DNA of 64,000 bases from Microbacterium sp. PM5 (GTDB lineage: Bacteria > Actinomycetota > Actinomycetes > Actinomycetales > Microbacteriaceae): the NCBI RefSeq assembly GCF_003293595.1, contig NZ_CP022162.1, positions 2,142,327 to 2,206,326 of the forward strand. The letters run 5' to 3'. Below, piece by piece: positions 50,667-61,500 of the stretch (position 1 is the first letter of the stretch; each line of letters opens with the position of its first letter). A program made the translations under genes and the position numbers. The notes beneath the pieces are model-generated. The model saw only the letters and a list, made by a program, of their open reading frames with translations. It was not told the DNA's origin and searched no databases.

Positions 50667-52520
50667 CTACCCGATGAGACTCGGCTGCAGGTCGCGGAGC
50701 GTTCGGCGGTGGGTCATCCGGGTCACCCCCACCGCCGCCAGCGCCAGCGCCCCGCCGAGCCACAGCAGCAGCACGCTGATGTCCGTGCCCACGCGGGCGA
50801 GGTCACCGCCGTACATCAGCTGGCGCATCGCGTCGACGACGTAGCCCATCGGCAGCACGTGATGCAGCGCCGCCAGCGGTGCCGGCAGCGTCTGCCAGGG
50901 GAAGGTGCCTCCCGCCGTCACGAGCTGCAGCACCATCAGCACGAGACCGACGAACTGGCCCACCGAGCCCAGCCAGACGTTCAGCGCCAGGATGATCGCC
51001 GCGTAGGTGAAGGAGGCGAGCATCAGGATGCCGAGAGTGCCGAGTGGGTTCGCGAACCGGAAGCCGAGGGCGAACGAGAGCACGCCGAACAGCGCGACCA
51101 TGCCGACGCTGCCCAGGAGAGCCGGGGTGAGCCAGCCCGCGATGGTGACCCGGACCGGTGAGCGCAGCGCCGTGACGGCTCGGCGCGAGATCGGCTTGAC
51201 GATGAGGAAGAGGGCGTAGATGCCGATCCAGCCGGCGAGGGCAGCGAAGAACGGCGCGAGCCCGGCACCGTAATCGCCCGCGGAGGTCTGCGCACTCGAG
51301 CTCACCGCGACCGGATCGGAGATGGTCTTGGCCTGGGCGTCGCGGGTCGCGGCATCCGTGTCGGGAATCGCCTGCACCCCCGAAGCCAGACCGTCGCGCA
51401 GCTGTGACGCGCCGCCGGCGACCTGGCCGGCACCGGACGCGAGGGTCGCTGCGCCGGCCGCGGCCTGGTCGGCGCCGTCGCGGAGCGAGCCGGCGCCGCC
51501 GGCGACCTGCGTCGCCCCGGCGGAGACCTGCGCGGCGCCGGCGGCGACCTGCGCTGCCCCGGACGCCAGCTGATCGACCTGTGACACGGCCGCCTGAAGA
51601 CGGTTGTTGCCGGTCACCGCGGCGTCGCCGATGGGATCCAGCGCGGCGAGCACCCGGTCGATCGTGGCCTGGTCGACGCCGCGGTCGGCCAGCAGCGTCG
51701 CGATGTCGGCGCGAGCTTGCGGGAGGGCGGCGACCACCTGCTGCCCCGCGGATGCCGCGCGATCGGCGTACCCGTCGAGCGTCGCCGTCCCCGCCGAGAC
51801 GCGACGGGCGCCGTCGGCGACCTGCGTGGCGCCCGCGGCGACCTGGTTGGCGCCGTCGGTGAGCGTTCCCGCGCCCTGCGCCAGTGCGGCGGTGCCCTGC
51901 GCCAGTGTCGTGCTGCCTCCGGCGACCTGGGCGGCCCCGTCTGCGAGGGTCGTGGCGCCGTCGGACGCCTGCACGAGCTGGGCGCGGATGTCGGCGAGCC
52001 CTCCCAACAAGCGCGAAGCCGCCTCCTGGCCGACGAGCTCGGCGACCGAGCGGCGGATCTTCTCGACGGCCTGGGTGCCGATGGTCGATGCGAGGTAGTT
52101 GTTGGCGTCGTTGGTCTGCAGGCCGATGGACGCCTGGCGCGGTGCGGAGCCGCCGGAGGAGACGAGGGCCGCGGAGAAGTCCGAGGGGATCGTGACGATG
52201 AAGTCGACCGTCCCCTCGTGCAGAGCGGTCGCGGCATCGGCGGCGCTCATCGCGCGCCAGTCGAAGGCGTGGCCGTCGATCAGCTGCTGCGAGACCTGGC
52301 TGCCGTACTGCGCCGCATCGCTGCCGGTCCCCGACCCCTCGTCGAGATCGACCAGGGCGACGGGAACCTCGGAGAAGTGCCCGTACGGGTCCTGGTTGGC
52401 CCACAGGTACAGCCCGCCGTAGAGGACGGGCACCAGCATGAGGGCGACGAGAGCGATGACCGACATGCGCGTCGCCGTCAGGCGCCGCAGCTCGGCGGCG
52501 ATCATGGCGGGGATCTTCAT
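50667..52520 (-). CDS. YhgE/Pip-family ABC-2-type membrane protein
   Basis: A 617-residue membrane protein. N-terminal segment MSVIALVALMLVPVLYGGLYLWANQDPYG and VPVALVDLDEGS are hallmarks of the YhgE/Pip family. A long extracytoplasmic region (about 45-400) contains many Ala/Gly repeats of the form GAxQVAxGAxxL, probably a long helical rod. At least five C-terminal membrane segments form an ABC-2-type unit. Relatives include phage-infection protein and exporters linked to ESX-type secretion. It overlaps the ATPase-like gene by 4 bp. Confidence 0.88.
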   Translation of the reverse strand: MKIPAMIAAELRRLTATRMSVIALVALMLVPVLYGGLYLWANQDPYGHFSEVPVALVDLDEGSGTGSDAAQYGSQVSQQLIDGHAFDWRAMSAADAATALHEGTVDFIVTIPSDFSAALVSSGGSAPRQASIGLQTNDANNYLASTIGTQAVEKIRRSVAELVGQEAASRLLGGLADIRAQLVQASDGATTLADGAAQVAGGSTTLAQGTAALAQGAGTLTDGANQVAAGATQVADGARRVSAGTATLDGYADRAASAGQQVVAALPQARADIATLLADRGVDQATIDRVLAALDPIGDAAVTGNNRLQAAVSQVDQLASGAAQVAAGAAQVSAGATQVAGGAGSLRDGADQAAAGAATLASGAGQVAGGASQLRDGLASGVQAIPDTDAATRDAQAKTISDPVAVSSSAQTSAGDYGAGLAPFFAALAGWIGIYALFLIVKPISRRAVTALRSPVRVTIAGWLTPALLGSVGMVALFGVLSFALGFRFANPLGTLGILMLASFTYAAIILALNVWLGSVGQFVGLVLMVLQLVTAGGTFPWQTLPAPLAALHHVLPMGYVVDAMRQLMYGGDLARVGTDISVLLLWLGGALALAAVGVTRMTHRRTLRDLQPSLIG

Positions 52521-53212
52521 CGGTGGCCTCCGGCGAGGGGAGCGGTGGTGCGCAGGCGCACCCGACTGGGCTTGAGGACGCGGGCGCTGGAGGGATGCGG
52601 CGCCAGGGATGCCGAGGTGTCGACCAGGGCCGACGCGGCGGCCTCGCCGGCGATGACGAGCACGGCGTAGCCTCGCTCGCCGAACTCCTCGGCGAGCTCC
52701 CACCACTGCACGGGGTCGCCCCCGTGGCGGTCGGGGGAGACGAGGACGAGGCCGTCGACCCCGGGGCGCGCAGAGGCGAGTTCGAGAAGGATGCGCAGTC
52801 GGTGCGCCGGTGCGAGGTCGGCGATCGGCAGTCGCGCCGACGAACGGAGGTCGTGCTCGTCGAGCCACCGTCGAGCCGACAGGGGGTCGGAGGCGAGGCC
52901 TGCGAACATGAGCTCCTCGGCGACGACACCGGCCACCGCGATGTTCGGGGCAGGCTCGCTCACGTCGGGAGCATCGACCAGAGCGACCCGGCGGCGCAGC
53001 GCGTTGTGTGCGCGGCGGTCGGTGGCGTCGTCGAGTGCGACGGTGCCGGCGTCGGGGCGCATACGCCCCGACGCGATGAGACCCAGCACGGTGGGGCGCT
53101 GTTCGGTCTCGGCGACCGCGAGCGTGGCGCGCCCGCTGCGGTAGGTGAGGCTCGTCGCCCCCAGGGCCTCGCCACGGCGCCCCTTCTGCACCTCATCCAG
53201 ACGTACGCGCAT
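52517..53212 (-). CDS. Degenerate ABC ATPase-like protein
   Basis: A 231-residue protein laid out like an ABC ATP-binding subunit but lacking its catalytic motifs. Where the Walker A loop should be (about 34-45) it reads AETEQRPTVLGLIASGRMRPDAGTV, without GxxGxGKS. The signature region is DLAPAHRLRILLELASARPG (normally LSGGQ-like), and the Walker B region is GLVLVSPDRHGGD rather than LDEP. It may bind but not hydrolyse ATP, or act as a scaffold for the YhgE/Pip protein with which it is coupled. Its ATG shares one base with the TetR stop. Confidence 0.65.
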   Translation of the reverse strand: MRVRLDEVQKGRRGEALGATSLTYRSGRATLAVAETEQRPTVLGLIASGRMRPDAGTVALDDATDRRAHNALRRRVALVDAPDVSEPAPNIAVAGVVAEELMFAGLASDPLSARRWLDEHDLRSSARLPIADLAPAHRLRILLELASARPGVDGLVLVSPDRHGGDPVQWWELAEEFGERGYAVLVIAGEAAASALVDTSASLAPHPSSARVLKPSRVRLRTTAPLAGGHR

Positions 53213-53835
53213 CACTTCGTCTCCAGCACATCGGGGTGGGCGTTCAGCAGGGCTTCGGACTCCCGCCAGGACAGCCCGGCGATGCTGAGGACGGCCCGCA
53301 CGGCCAGCGAGGTCGCGATGGGCGACGATGCATCGATGCGGCTGACCGCCGCGCGCGCCGTCTCCTCGATGAGGCGGGCGAGAGTCGGGGCGGCCATGTC
53401 GGCGCGAAGGGTGCCGTCGTCCTGGCCGGCGCGGACGACCTGGACGAGGGTGCGCCGCAGGGGGGCGAGTGCGGCGGCGGTCTGCTCGAGGCGGGTGTCG
53501 TCGAGCGCGAGCGCGGCGGCCACCTGCACGTGGGCGGCCTCCGCCCACAGGGCCGCCGTCAAGCGTGCGAGAGCGAGCGGGGGATGCGGCTCGTGGAGCG
53601 ACGAGGCGATCGCATTGAAGCGCTGGGCGCCGGCGGCGATGAGCTCGGTGAGCAGTGCCTGACGGTCGTCGAAGTGTCCGTACAGCGCACGCCGTGACAA
53701 ACCCGCCGCGCGCGCGATCTGATCGATCGAGGCGGACGGATCGAGCGCCAGGGTGGTCGCGGCCGCCTGCAGGATGCCGGCGCGATTGGCAGCGGCATCC
53801 TTTCGGGGGCGTCGAAGGGGTGGGGTGGTGGTCAC
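53212..53835 (-). CDS. TetR family regulator
   Basis: A 207-residue regulator: N-terminal helix-turn-helix ILQAAATTLALDPSASIDQIARAAGLSRRALYGHFDDRQALLTELI (residues about 20-65), then a helical ligand domain. First gene of the operon with the ATPase-like and YhgE/Pip genes, so it probably represses this exporter. GTG 53835 lies 6 nt after a TACACT box without a ribosome site. A 24-bp dyad directly upstream is its likely operator. Confidence 0.88.
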   Translation of the reverse strand: MTTTPPLRRPRKDAAANRAGILQAAATTLALDPSASIDQIARAAGLSRRALYGHFDDRQALLTELIAAGAQRFNAIASSLHEPHPPLALARLTAALWAEAAHVQVAAALALDDTRLEQTAAALAPLRRTLVQVVRAGQDDGTLRADMAAPTLARLIEETARAAVSRIDASSPIATSLAVRAVLSIAGLSWRESEALLNAHPDVLETK

Positions 53836-53841
53836 CCGGTC

Positions 53842-53873
53842 AGTGTATTAACTTGCACAACGGTGTGCAAGTT
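53842..53873 (-). promoter_or_regulatory. TetR operator and leaderless promoter
   Basis: Perfect 10-bp arms AACTTGCACA/TGTGCAAGTT around ACGG (53850-53873), adjoining TACACT (minus strand, 53847-53842), which ends 6 nt before the GTG start. Confidence 0.7.
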
Positions 53874-53928
53874 TCCTTGGTGGGGAGCGCAGCGACGAGT
53901 CGAAACGCGGACGAGTCGGAGCGCAGGC

Positions 53929-55377
<1,449 letters not shown>

Positions 55378-55492
55378 TCAGTCTACTGAGCGGCGGCGGT
55401 GCAACCTGCGGAGGTGGCCCCCGCACTCGCGGGGGTCACCGGATTCGCATAGCTGTGCATGTATGCCCTATGGTCGGACCCACGTGCGCCCT

Positions 55493-55527
55493 CCGATGTG
55501 GGATCGGGGCTGCCGACGTGGGGTCGG
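55493..55527. repeat. 15-bp direct repeats upstream of surface-protein gene
   Basis: CCGATGTGGGATCGG (55493-55507) and CCGACGTGGGGTCGG (55513-55527), two mismatches, 20-bp period (two helical turns). Could be tandem regulator sites in the 189-bp gap before the giant gene. Confidence 0.4.
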
Positions 55528-55560
55528 TGGCAGGGGCGCTCTACCTTGGGGGTAGTTGGC

Positions 55561-58500
55561 ATGCGCGCTGCGCGCTCTTCCGTCGTGTCCGCGAAGCGTC
55601 CGTTCGTCGCGGGGCTTCTCGTCGTTCTTCTGGCGCTGGGCGGAGTCGTCGGCGGCATCGCGCCGGCAGCGACCGCCGCCGGTGGTCCCGGCGACTACCT
55701 GCAGATCGACAAGAGCGTCGACAAGCCGACGCCGCTTCCGGGTGACACGTTCACGTACACGGTAAAGGTCACGTGTTCGGAGCAGGACTGCTTGGGCGCT
55801 CAGCTCACCGATGCCTTCCCCGCTGCGCTCGTGGGCTTCGACATCGAGAGCGTGCGATTCGCTCCCGACACCACCCCGTACGCCGTGACCTGGACCGGGG
55901 GAGCGAGCACCCCGCCGGCGAAGGTCGCCGCCGGCACCGCCGTGACGGTCGACATCAAGGAAACGACCGACACCCCCGTCGGCGTCGGTATGTCGGCGGG
56001 CACCACCTTCTCGATGCTGGTCAGCCTCCGCGTGCCCGACAACTACCCGCCCGGCCAGAGCGGCGACATCGTCAACACCGCGAGGGTCACGGCGACCAAC
56101 GCGAACCCCGTCGACAGCTCGGCGACGATCAACATCAACGTTCCCGAGAACATCGCTGTCGGCGTGACGAAGACATGGTCGCCGAACCGTCTGTCGTACG
56201 CGCCCGGAGCCGCGTCGGCCATCGCCCTCGGCGTCTCCAACGCCTCGAACGTCAACGTCGACAAGCTCGTCATCCAGGAGCCCAAGACCGCCGTCGACGG
56301 AGCGTCCACGCTCGACGCGAGCAACCCCTTCACGATCACCGACTTCACGGGGTTGCAGAACGTCTCGCTGCCGGCGTCGTGCACGTCCGTCCAGGTCGAC
56401 GCGTATGTCTTCCAGGGCGGTACCTGGACGTGGAAGACGGGCCCGCCCGCCGCCACCCCGACCCTGCCGAACGGCGTCACGAATGCGCAGGTCGGCGGCA
56501 TCCGCCTCACCTGCGTCGGCACCATCGGGCCCGGTGACACCGTCGCACTGGGGCTCGGCCTCGCCCAGCGCTCCACCCAGCGCGACACCGGAGCCGATCT
56601 GTCCACTGCCGAGCACCGCGTCGACAACGTGGCCAACGGCATCGCGGCCGTCGGTACGCGCACGGCCACGAAGGATGCCACGGCCAGCTACACGGTCGCA
56701 CCCTCGATGCCGACGGTGCAGACCGCGAAGAACATCGCTCCCGGTCAGATCACCGCCGGCCAGAAGGCGTCGTCGACGCTCTCCGCCACCAACGGCGCGG
56801 TCCCCGTCAGCGAGCTGCGCGTGGCCGACCTCGACTTCTTCTCTACCGACGTGGCCTTCGGCGGGTTCACCGCCGCGCCCGTGTGGCCGGCCGGCGCCAG
56901 CGCGGCGAAGGTCGTCTACCACCTCGCCGCCGGCGGAACCCAGGATGTCTCCTTCGCGAATGGCGCCGTGCCGGCCGCGCCCGGAGGGCCCGTGACCGGC
57001 TTCGAGCTCGTCTTCACCGGCTCGCTGATCCAGGCGAACGCGACCGCCAACGCCGCCTTCACGATCGCCACCACCGAGAACGCGACCGGCGCAAAGCCGA
57101 GCGTCACGCTGACCAACACCGTCGCCTCGACGGTGACCGCCCCCAACGGTCTGACCGCGAAAGCGACCGACGATGCCACACTGACGGTCATCGACCCGTC
57201 GGTCTCCGTCACGATCGACAAGACGGTGCGCCCGGGTGCCCCCGTCGCCCCCGGTGACAGCGTCATCGCCTCCCTGCGCACCGTGGCCTCGGCCACCGGT
57301 GACGGAGCCCGCATCAATGACATCGTCGTGGAGGACGCCTGGAACGGCGCGCAGGACGCGTTCTGGAACGCCTTCAGCTTCACCTCCGTCGCGCCCACAC
57401 AGGTGCCGGCCAACACGACGCTGACCGTGCAGGTGCGTCGTCACGACGGAACGTGGGTGACGCTGGCGACCGCGCCCGCGCAGGCGCAGGCGTTCGTCTT
57501 CCAGATGGATGCCGCGGCCACCGCGGCCGCCCTCGCGCCGCTGGCTGCCGCCGACGTGGAAGGCATCCGTTTCACCTTCCACAGCGACGCGGGGTTCGCC
57601 GATACCACCAACGTCACGCCGAACCTCGTCTTCGACGCCCGCGCCGATCGTCGCACGGGCGGCGCGACGACTCCCGGCCCCGACAAGCCCACGACCTACA
57701 CGAACACCGCGGTCTCGAGCGTCACCGGCAAGAGCGACGGCGGCAAGACGCTGATCGACGATGCGACCGACACGGCACCGGGAACGATCCAGACCGAGCA
57801 GAACCCGCCGGGCCCCGGACCCGACATCCAGAAGCGGTGGACGCGTGACTTCCTCGATGCCCAGTCCGGGCAGCGTGCCGACACGACGCTGCGCTGGAAC
57901 GTCTCCTCGGGCTTCGCGCCGGTGACCATCACCGACCCCGCCACCGACGCCGGCACACCGTCGTCGACGGCCTATGACGCGTTCGACCTCGTCTCGGTGG
58001 CGGCGATCGCCCCGAGCGCCGACCCGTACAGCAACGGTTGGTACCTCAAGTACGACACCGTGACCGCGGTCGAACTCTTCTTCGACGGCACGTGGCACAC
58101 CGTCGCCGCGCCCGGTGGCAGCTGGATGACGGCAGGCCGCGGCTTCGTCGGATACACCCTCACCGCGGAGGAGTCGGCGAAGACCACCGGCGTCCGCCTG
58201 GTGATCGATGAGACGGCGGCCGACACCGCGGCCCGTCAGGCCGCGCGCCAGACCGGTCCCGCTTTCGATCCGTTCGCGCCCGCCCCGGGCTCGGGAGTCG
58301 GCTCCGGCAGCGTGCAGCGAGAGTTCGACCTCACCTGGCAGCTGCGTGACGTCACGCGCTCCTCGGGAACCCCGATCACGGCGGACTCGCTGCTGAACAC
58401 CTCCACCAAGGGCATCGTCGACAACGCCGTCCAGATCAGCTCGCACCCTCTCGCGGGCGGCGCGGACATCACCGACGGCGACCACGACACGATCCAGATC

Positions 58501-61500
58501 CTCAACCAGCCGCCGGGAGTGAAGGTCACCAAGTCGGCCACGCCGACGAGCCAGATCTTCACGCCCGTCACCGGCACGCCCGCGCAGAGCTATCCGACGG
58601 CGCAGTGGACGATGACCGCGCACAACGACGCCACGGCCAAGGCGAGCGCGTTGCGGATGACCGATCCGGCCACCTGCAGCCAGACCGCACTGGCCGGGTG
58701 TCAGTCCGATGTCTCCGCGGCCTTCGCCGACCCGTTCGACACGTCGAAGAACTACCTCACGGACAGCGGCACTCCGACGCCCTTCGATCGCTTCGACGCG
58801 ACCAAGATCACGATTGCCTCGAGCATTCCTGCCCAGATCGACGCGTCGGGCTCCACGGTATGGCTCCTGCATTACTCCGGCGGCACGTACACGACGACCT
58901 CGCACACCATCGCTCAGGTGAACGCGTTCACCGCCGAACAGCTCTCCGACGTCGTGGGCGTCAGCGTCACGTTCCGCGGCGTGAGCGCGGCGAACACGGG
59001 CACGATCGACCAGAGCAACGTCTTCACGGTCACGATCGACAGCCGACTGCGACCCACGCTGCGATCCAGCGGCGATGCGCAGGTGCTGCCGGCAGGAAAG
59101 ACGGTCGACGTCTCGAACCGCGTGTTCGCCCAGTCGTACGACCCGGTGCTGGCGCCGACCACGAAGACGGGTGACGTCGCCGACGCGAAGGTCGTCCTCA
59201 CCGGCGGTGTCGTCAACATCACCCCGACGAAGTCGGTGAGCGCGGCCTCCATCGCCGAGCCGGCGAAGAGCACGCCCGTCACGGTGACCCTGGGTGCGAA
59301 CCAGGGATCGAACCCGCGCAGCACCCTCTCTCCGAACGTCGTCGTCGTCGAGGACTTCGCCGACGCGACCGCCTTCTGGAACACGTTCGACCTCGTCGGG
59401 CTCGGCGCGGTGACCCTGCCGGCAGGCGCCGACCGCGTGCGGGTGGATGTGCACACCGGGGGACGCTGGATCCAGGGAACCGCCGCGGCCACCGCCGCGC
59501 TGCCCACGGGCACCGACGTCACCGCTGTCGACGGCATCCGCTTCACCTTCACGCGCGCCGACGGTGCTCTGTTCTCCAACACGATCCCGGCGGCCAACTG
59601 GTCGGCATCGGCGGCCTTCACCGTGAAGGTGCGCGACGCCTACCGCGACGCCAGCGGTCCGGTGAGCTTCGACCACACCGTAACCAACACGCAGTCCTCG
59701 CAGTCGACGCGCGTCGACGGCAACGACTCCGCCCTGAAGCAGGCGTCCGCCCAGATCGCGCTCACGCAGGGCACGCACCAGATCGCGGTGAACAAGCTGA
59801 GCAACAACGGCGACCGCCTCGTGTCGGTCGGCTCGCCCGTGCCGTTCGATCTCACCTTCCAGAACACCGGCACCGGCTTCCTGACCGTGTCGGAGCTGAC
59901 CGACACGCTGCCGGTGCAGCTGGACTACCTGACGACACCGGCGCCCGTGTTCACCAAGCAGGCCGACGGCCTCCTGTCGGACAAGGTCACGGTGGGCCTC
60001 AGCCCCGACGGTCGCACGGTCACGTTCACGTGGCCGTCGGACGGCAACCGCATGAAGCCCGGTGAAGTGTTCAAGGTGCGGCTGTTCCTCGAGCTGCAGC
60101 CCGGACTGTCGCAGGGCGACCGCGCGACCAACACGATGACGGTGAAGACGGCGCAGCAGCTCACCGCGTGCCGCAACACCGTGCCCGGCGGATCGACGAC
60201 CAGCGCGTTCGCGAACGACCCCACGACGTGCGGCACCACCGACTACGTCGGCGTGGTCGCCGGCTCGAACCTGTACACCGTCAAGGGTGTTTCGGGCGCG
60301 CTGCCCGGTGCGTACCAGCCGGGCGCCTCGGATGCGATCTGCCAGCAGAATCTCGTCGTCGGCGACAAGGGCTACTTCCGGTCGCCGTGTGTCGCGAACT
60401 CCGAGGTGGGCGGCACGGACGAATGGGTGCTGCACAACGTCAACGCGGGGACCGTCCCGGTCGCCGAGATGACCGTGTTCGACCAGCTGCCGACGCCGGG
60501 TGACACGCTGCTCATCTCGGGCACGGGTCGCGGCTCGACGCTGCGCCCCGAGCTCCTGGCGGGCTCGCTCAAGGTCGCCGCTCCGGCCGGCACGACGCAG
60601 ACCGTCGAGGTCACCACCAGCACGGGAGTGTGCGTCAACACGTGGTCGACGCTCACGACCGCGCCGGTCTGCGAGCAGAACGGTGAGAAGTGGACCGTCG
60701 CGTCCGACGGCACCGATTGGTCGAAGGTCACCGGCATCCGCGTGCACCTCGACTTCCGCACGACGCCGGCCAAGGCGCTCACGCCGGGTCAGGCTGCCGA
60801 CGTCACGTTCTCCACCGTGAACAAGCCGGCCGCCGCTGACCGTCCCGACGGCGCGTCGACGAGCGTCCCCGCGAGCGATCAGTTCGCCTGGAACCAGTAC
60901 GGCGTCAAGTACGAGCTGACCACCGAGAGCACGTTCCGCAAGATCGCTCCGGCCGTCGTCGGCAGCCACCTGCGCTTCGGCTCGATCGCGGTCACCAAGA
61001 AGATCACGGGACCGGCGGCGCAGTACGCGCCGACGAGCTTCCTCGCCGATGTCGTCTGCTCCGCCGGCGGGTCACCGCTCGACCTCGGAGCGGCGTCGAC
61101 CGTCACCCTCAGTGCGGCCAACGACTACACGGCGCGCATCGACGGCATCCCGCTCAGCGCCGAGGGCACGACGTGCACCGTCACCGAACAGGGCGCCGTC
61201 GGCGCGTTCGGTGAGACCTCCCGCAGCGGATCGCCCACGACGATCGCCGTTACCGAGCCGGCCCCGCAGGACGGTGATGCGGGCGACGTGCCCGCGCTGC
61301 AGGTCGCGACGCTGACGAACGACTACCAGTACAGCGGCCTGTCGGTCACGAAGCAGGTGCAGACCGAGGCGACGGCCGGCGAGTTCGGACCGTTCACTTT
61401 CTCGCTGACGTGCACGAGTGCGACGGGAATGCCGGTGGCGTTCGACGATCAGGGTTCCCACAAGCTCACCTTCACGCTCGAGGCGGGCCAGACCTGGACC

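Noticed and set aside
52521..53548. Upstream extensions of the YhgE/Pip and ATPase-like genes
   Set aside because: In-frame but repetitive Arg/Pro-rich sequence overlapping the neighbouring genes; the internal starts give normal N-termini and 1-4 bp overlaps.
55396..55560. CRISPR-like or riboswitch structure upstream of the surface protein
   Set aside because: Only two imperfect 15-bp copies are present, with no array and no recognisable riboswitch core.
55468..60969. Open reading frame of 1833 codons antisense to the giant surface protein
   Set aside because: Arg/Gly/Asp/Val-rich shadow frame created by GC-rich third positions; no domain, no ribosome site, and the opposite strand has clear domains and a signal peptide.
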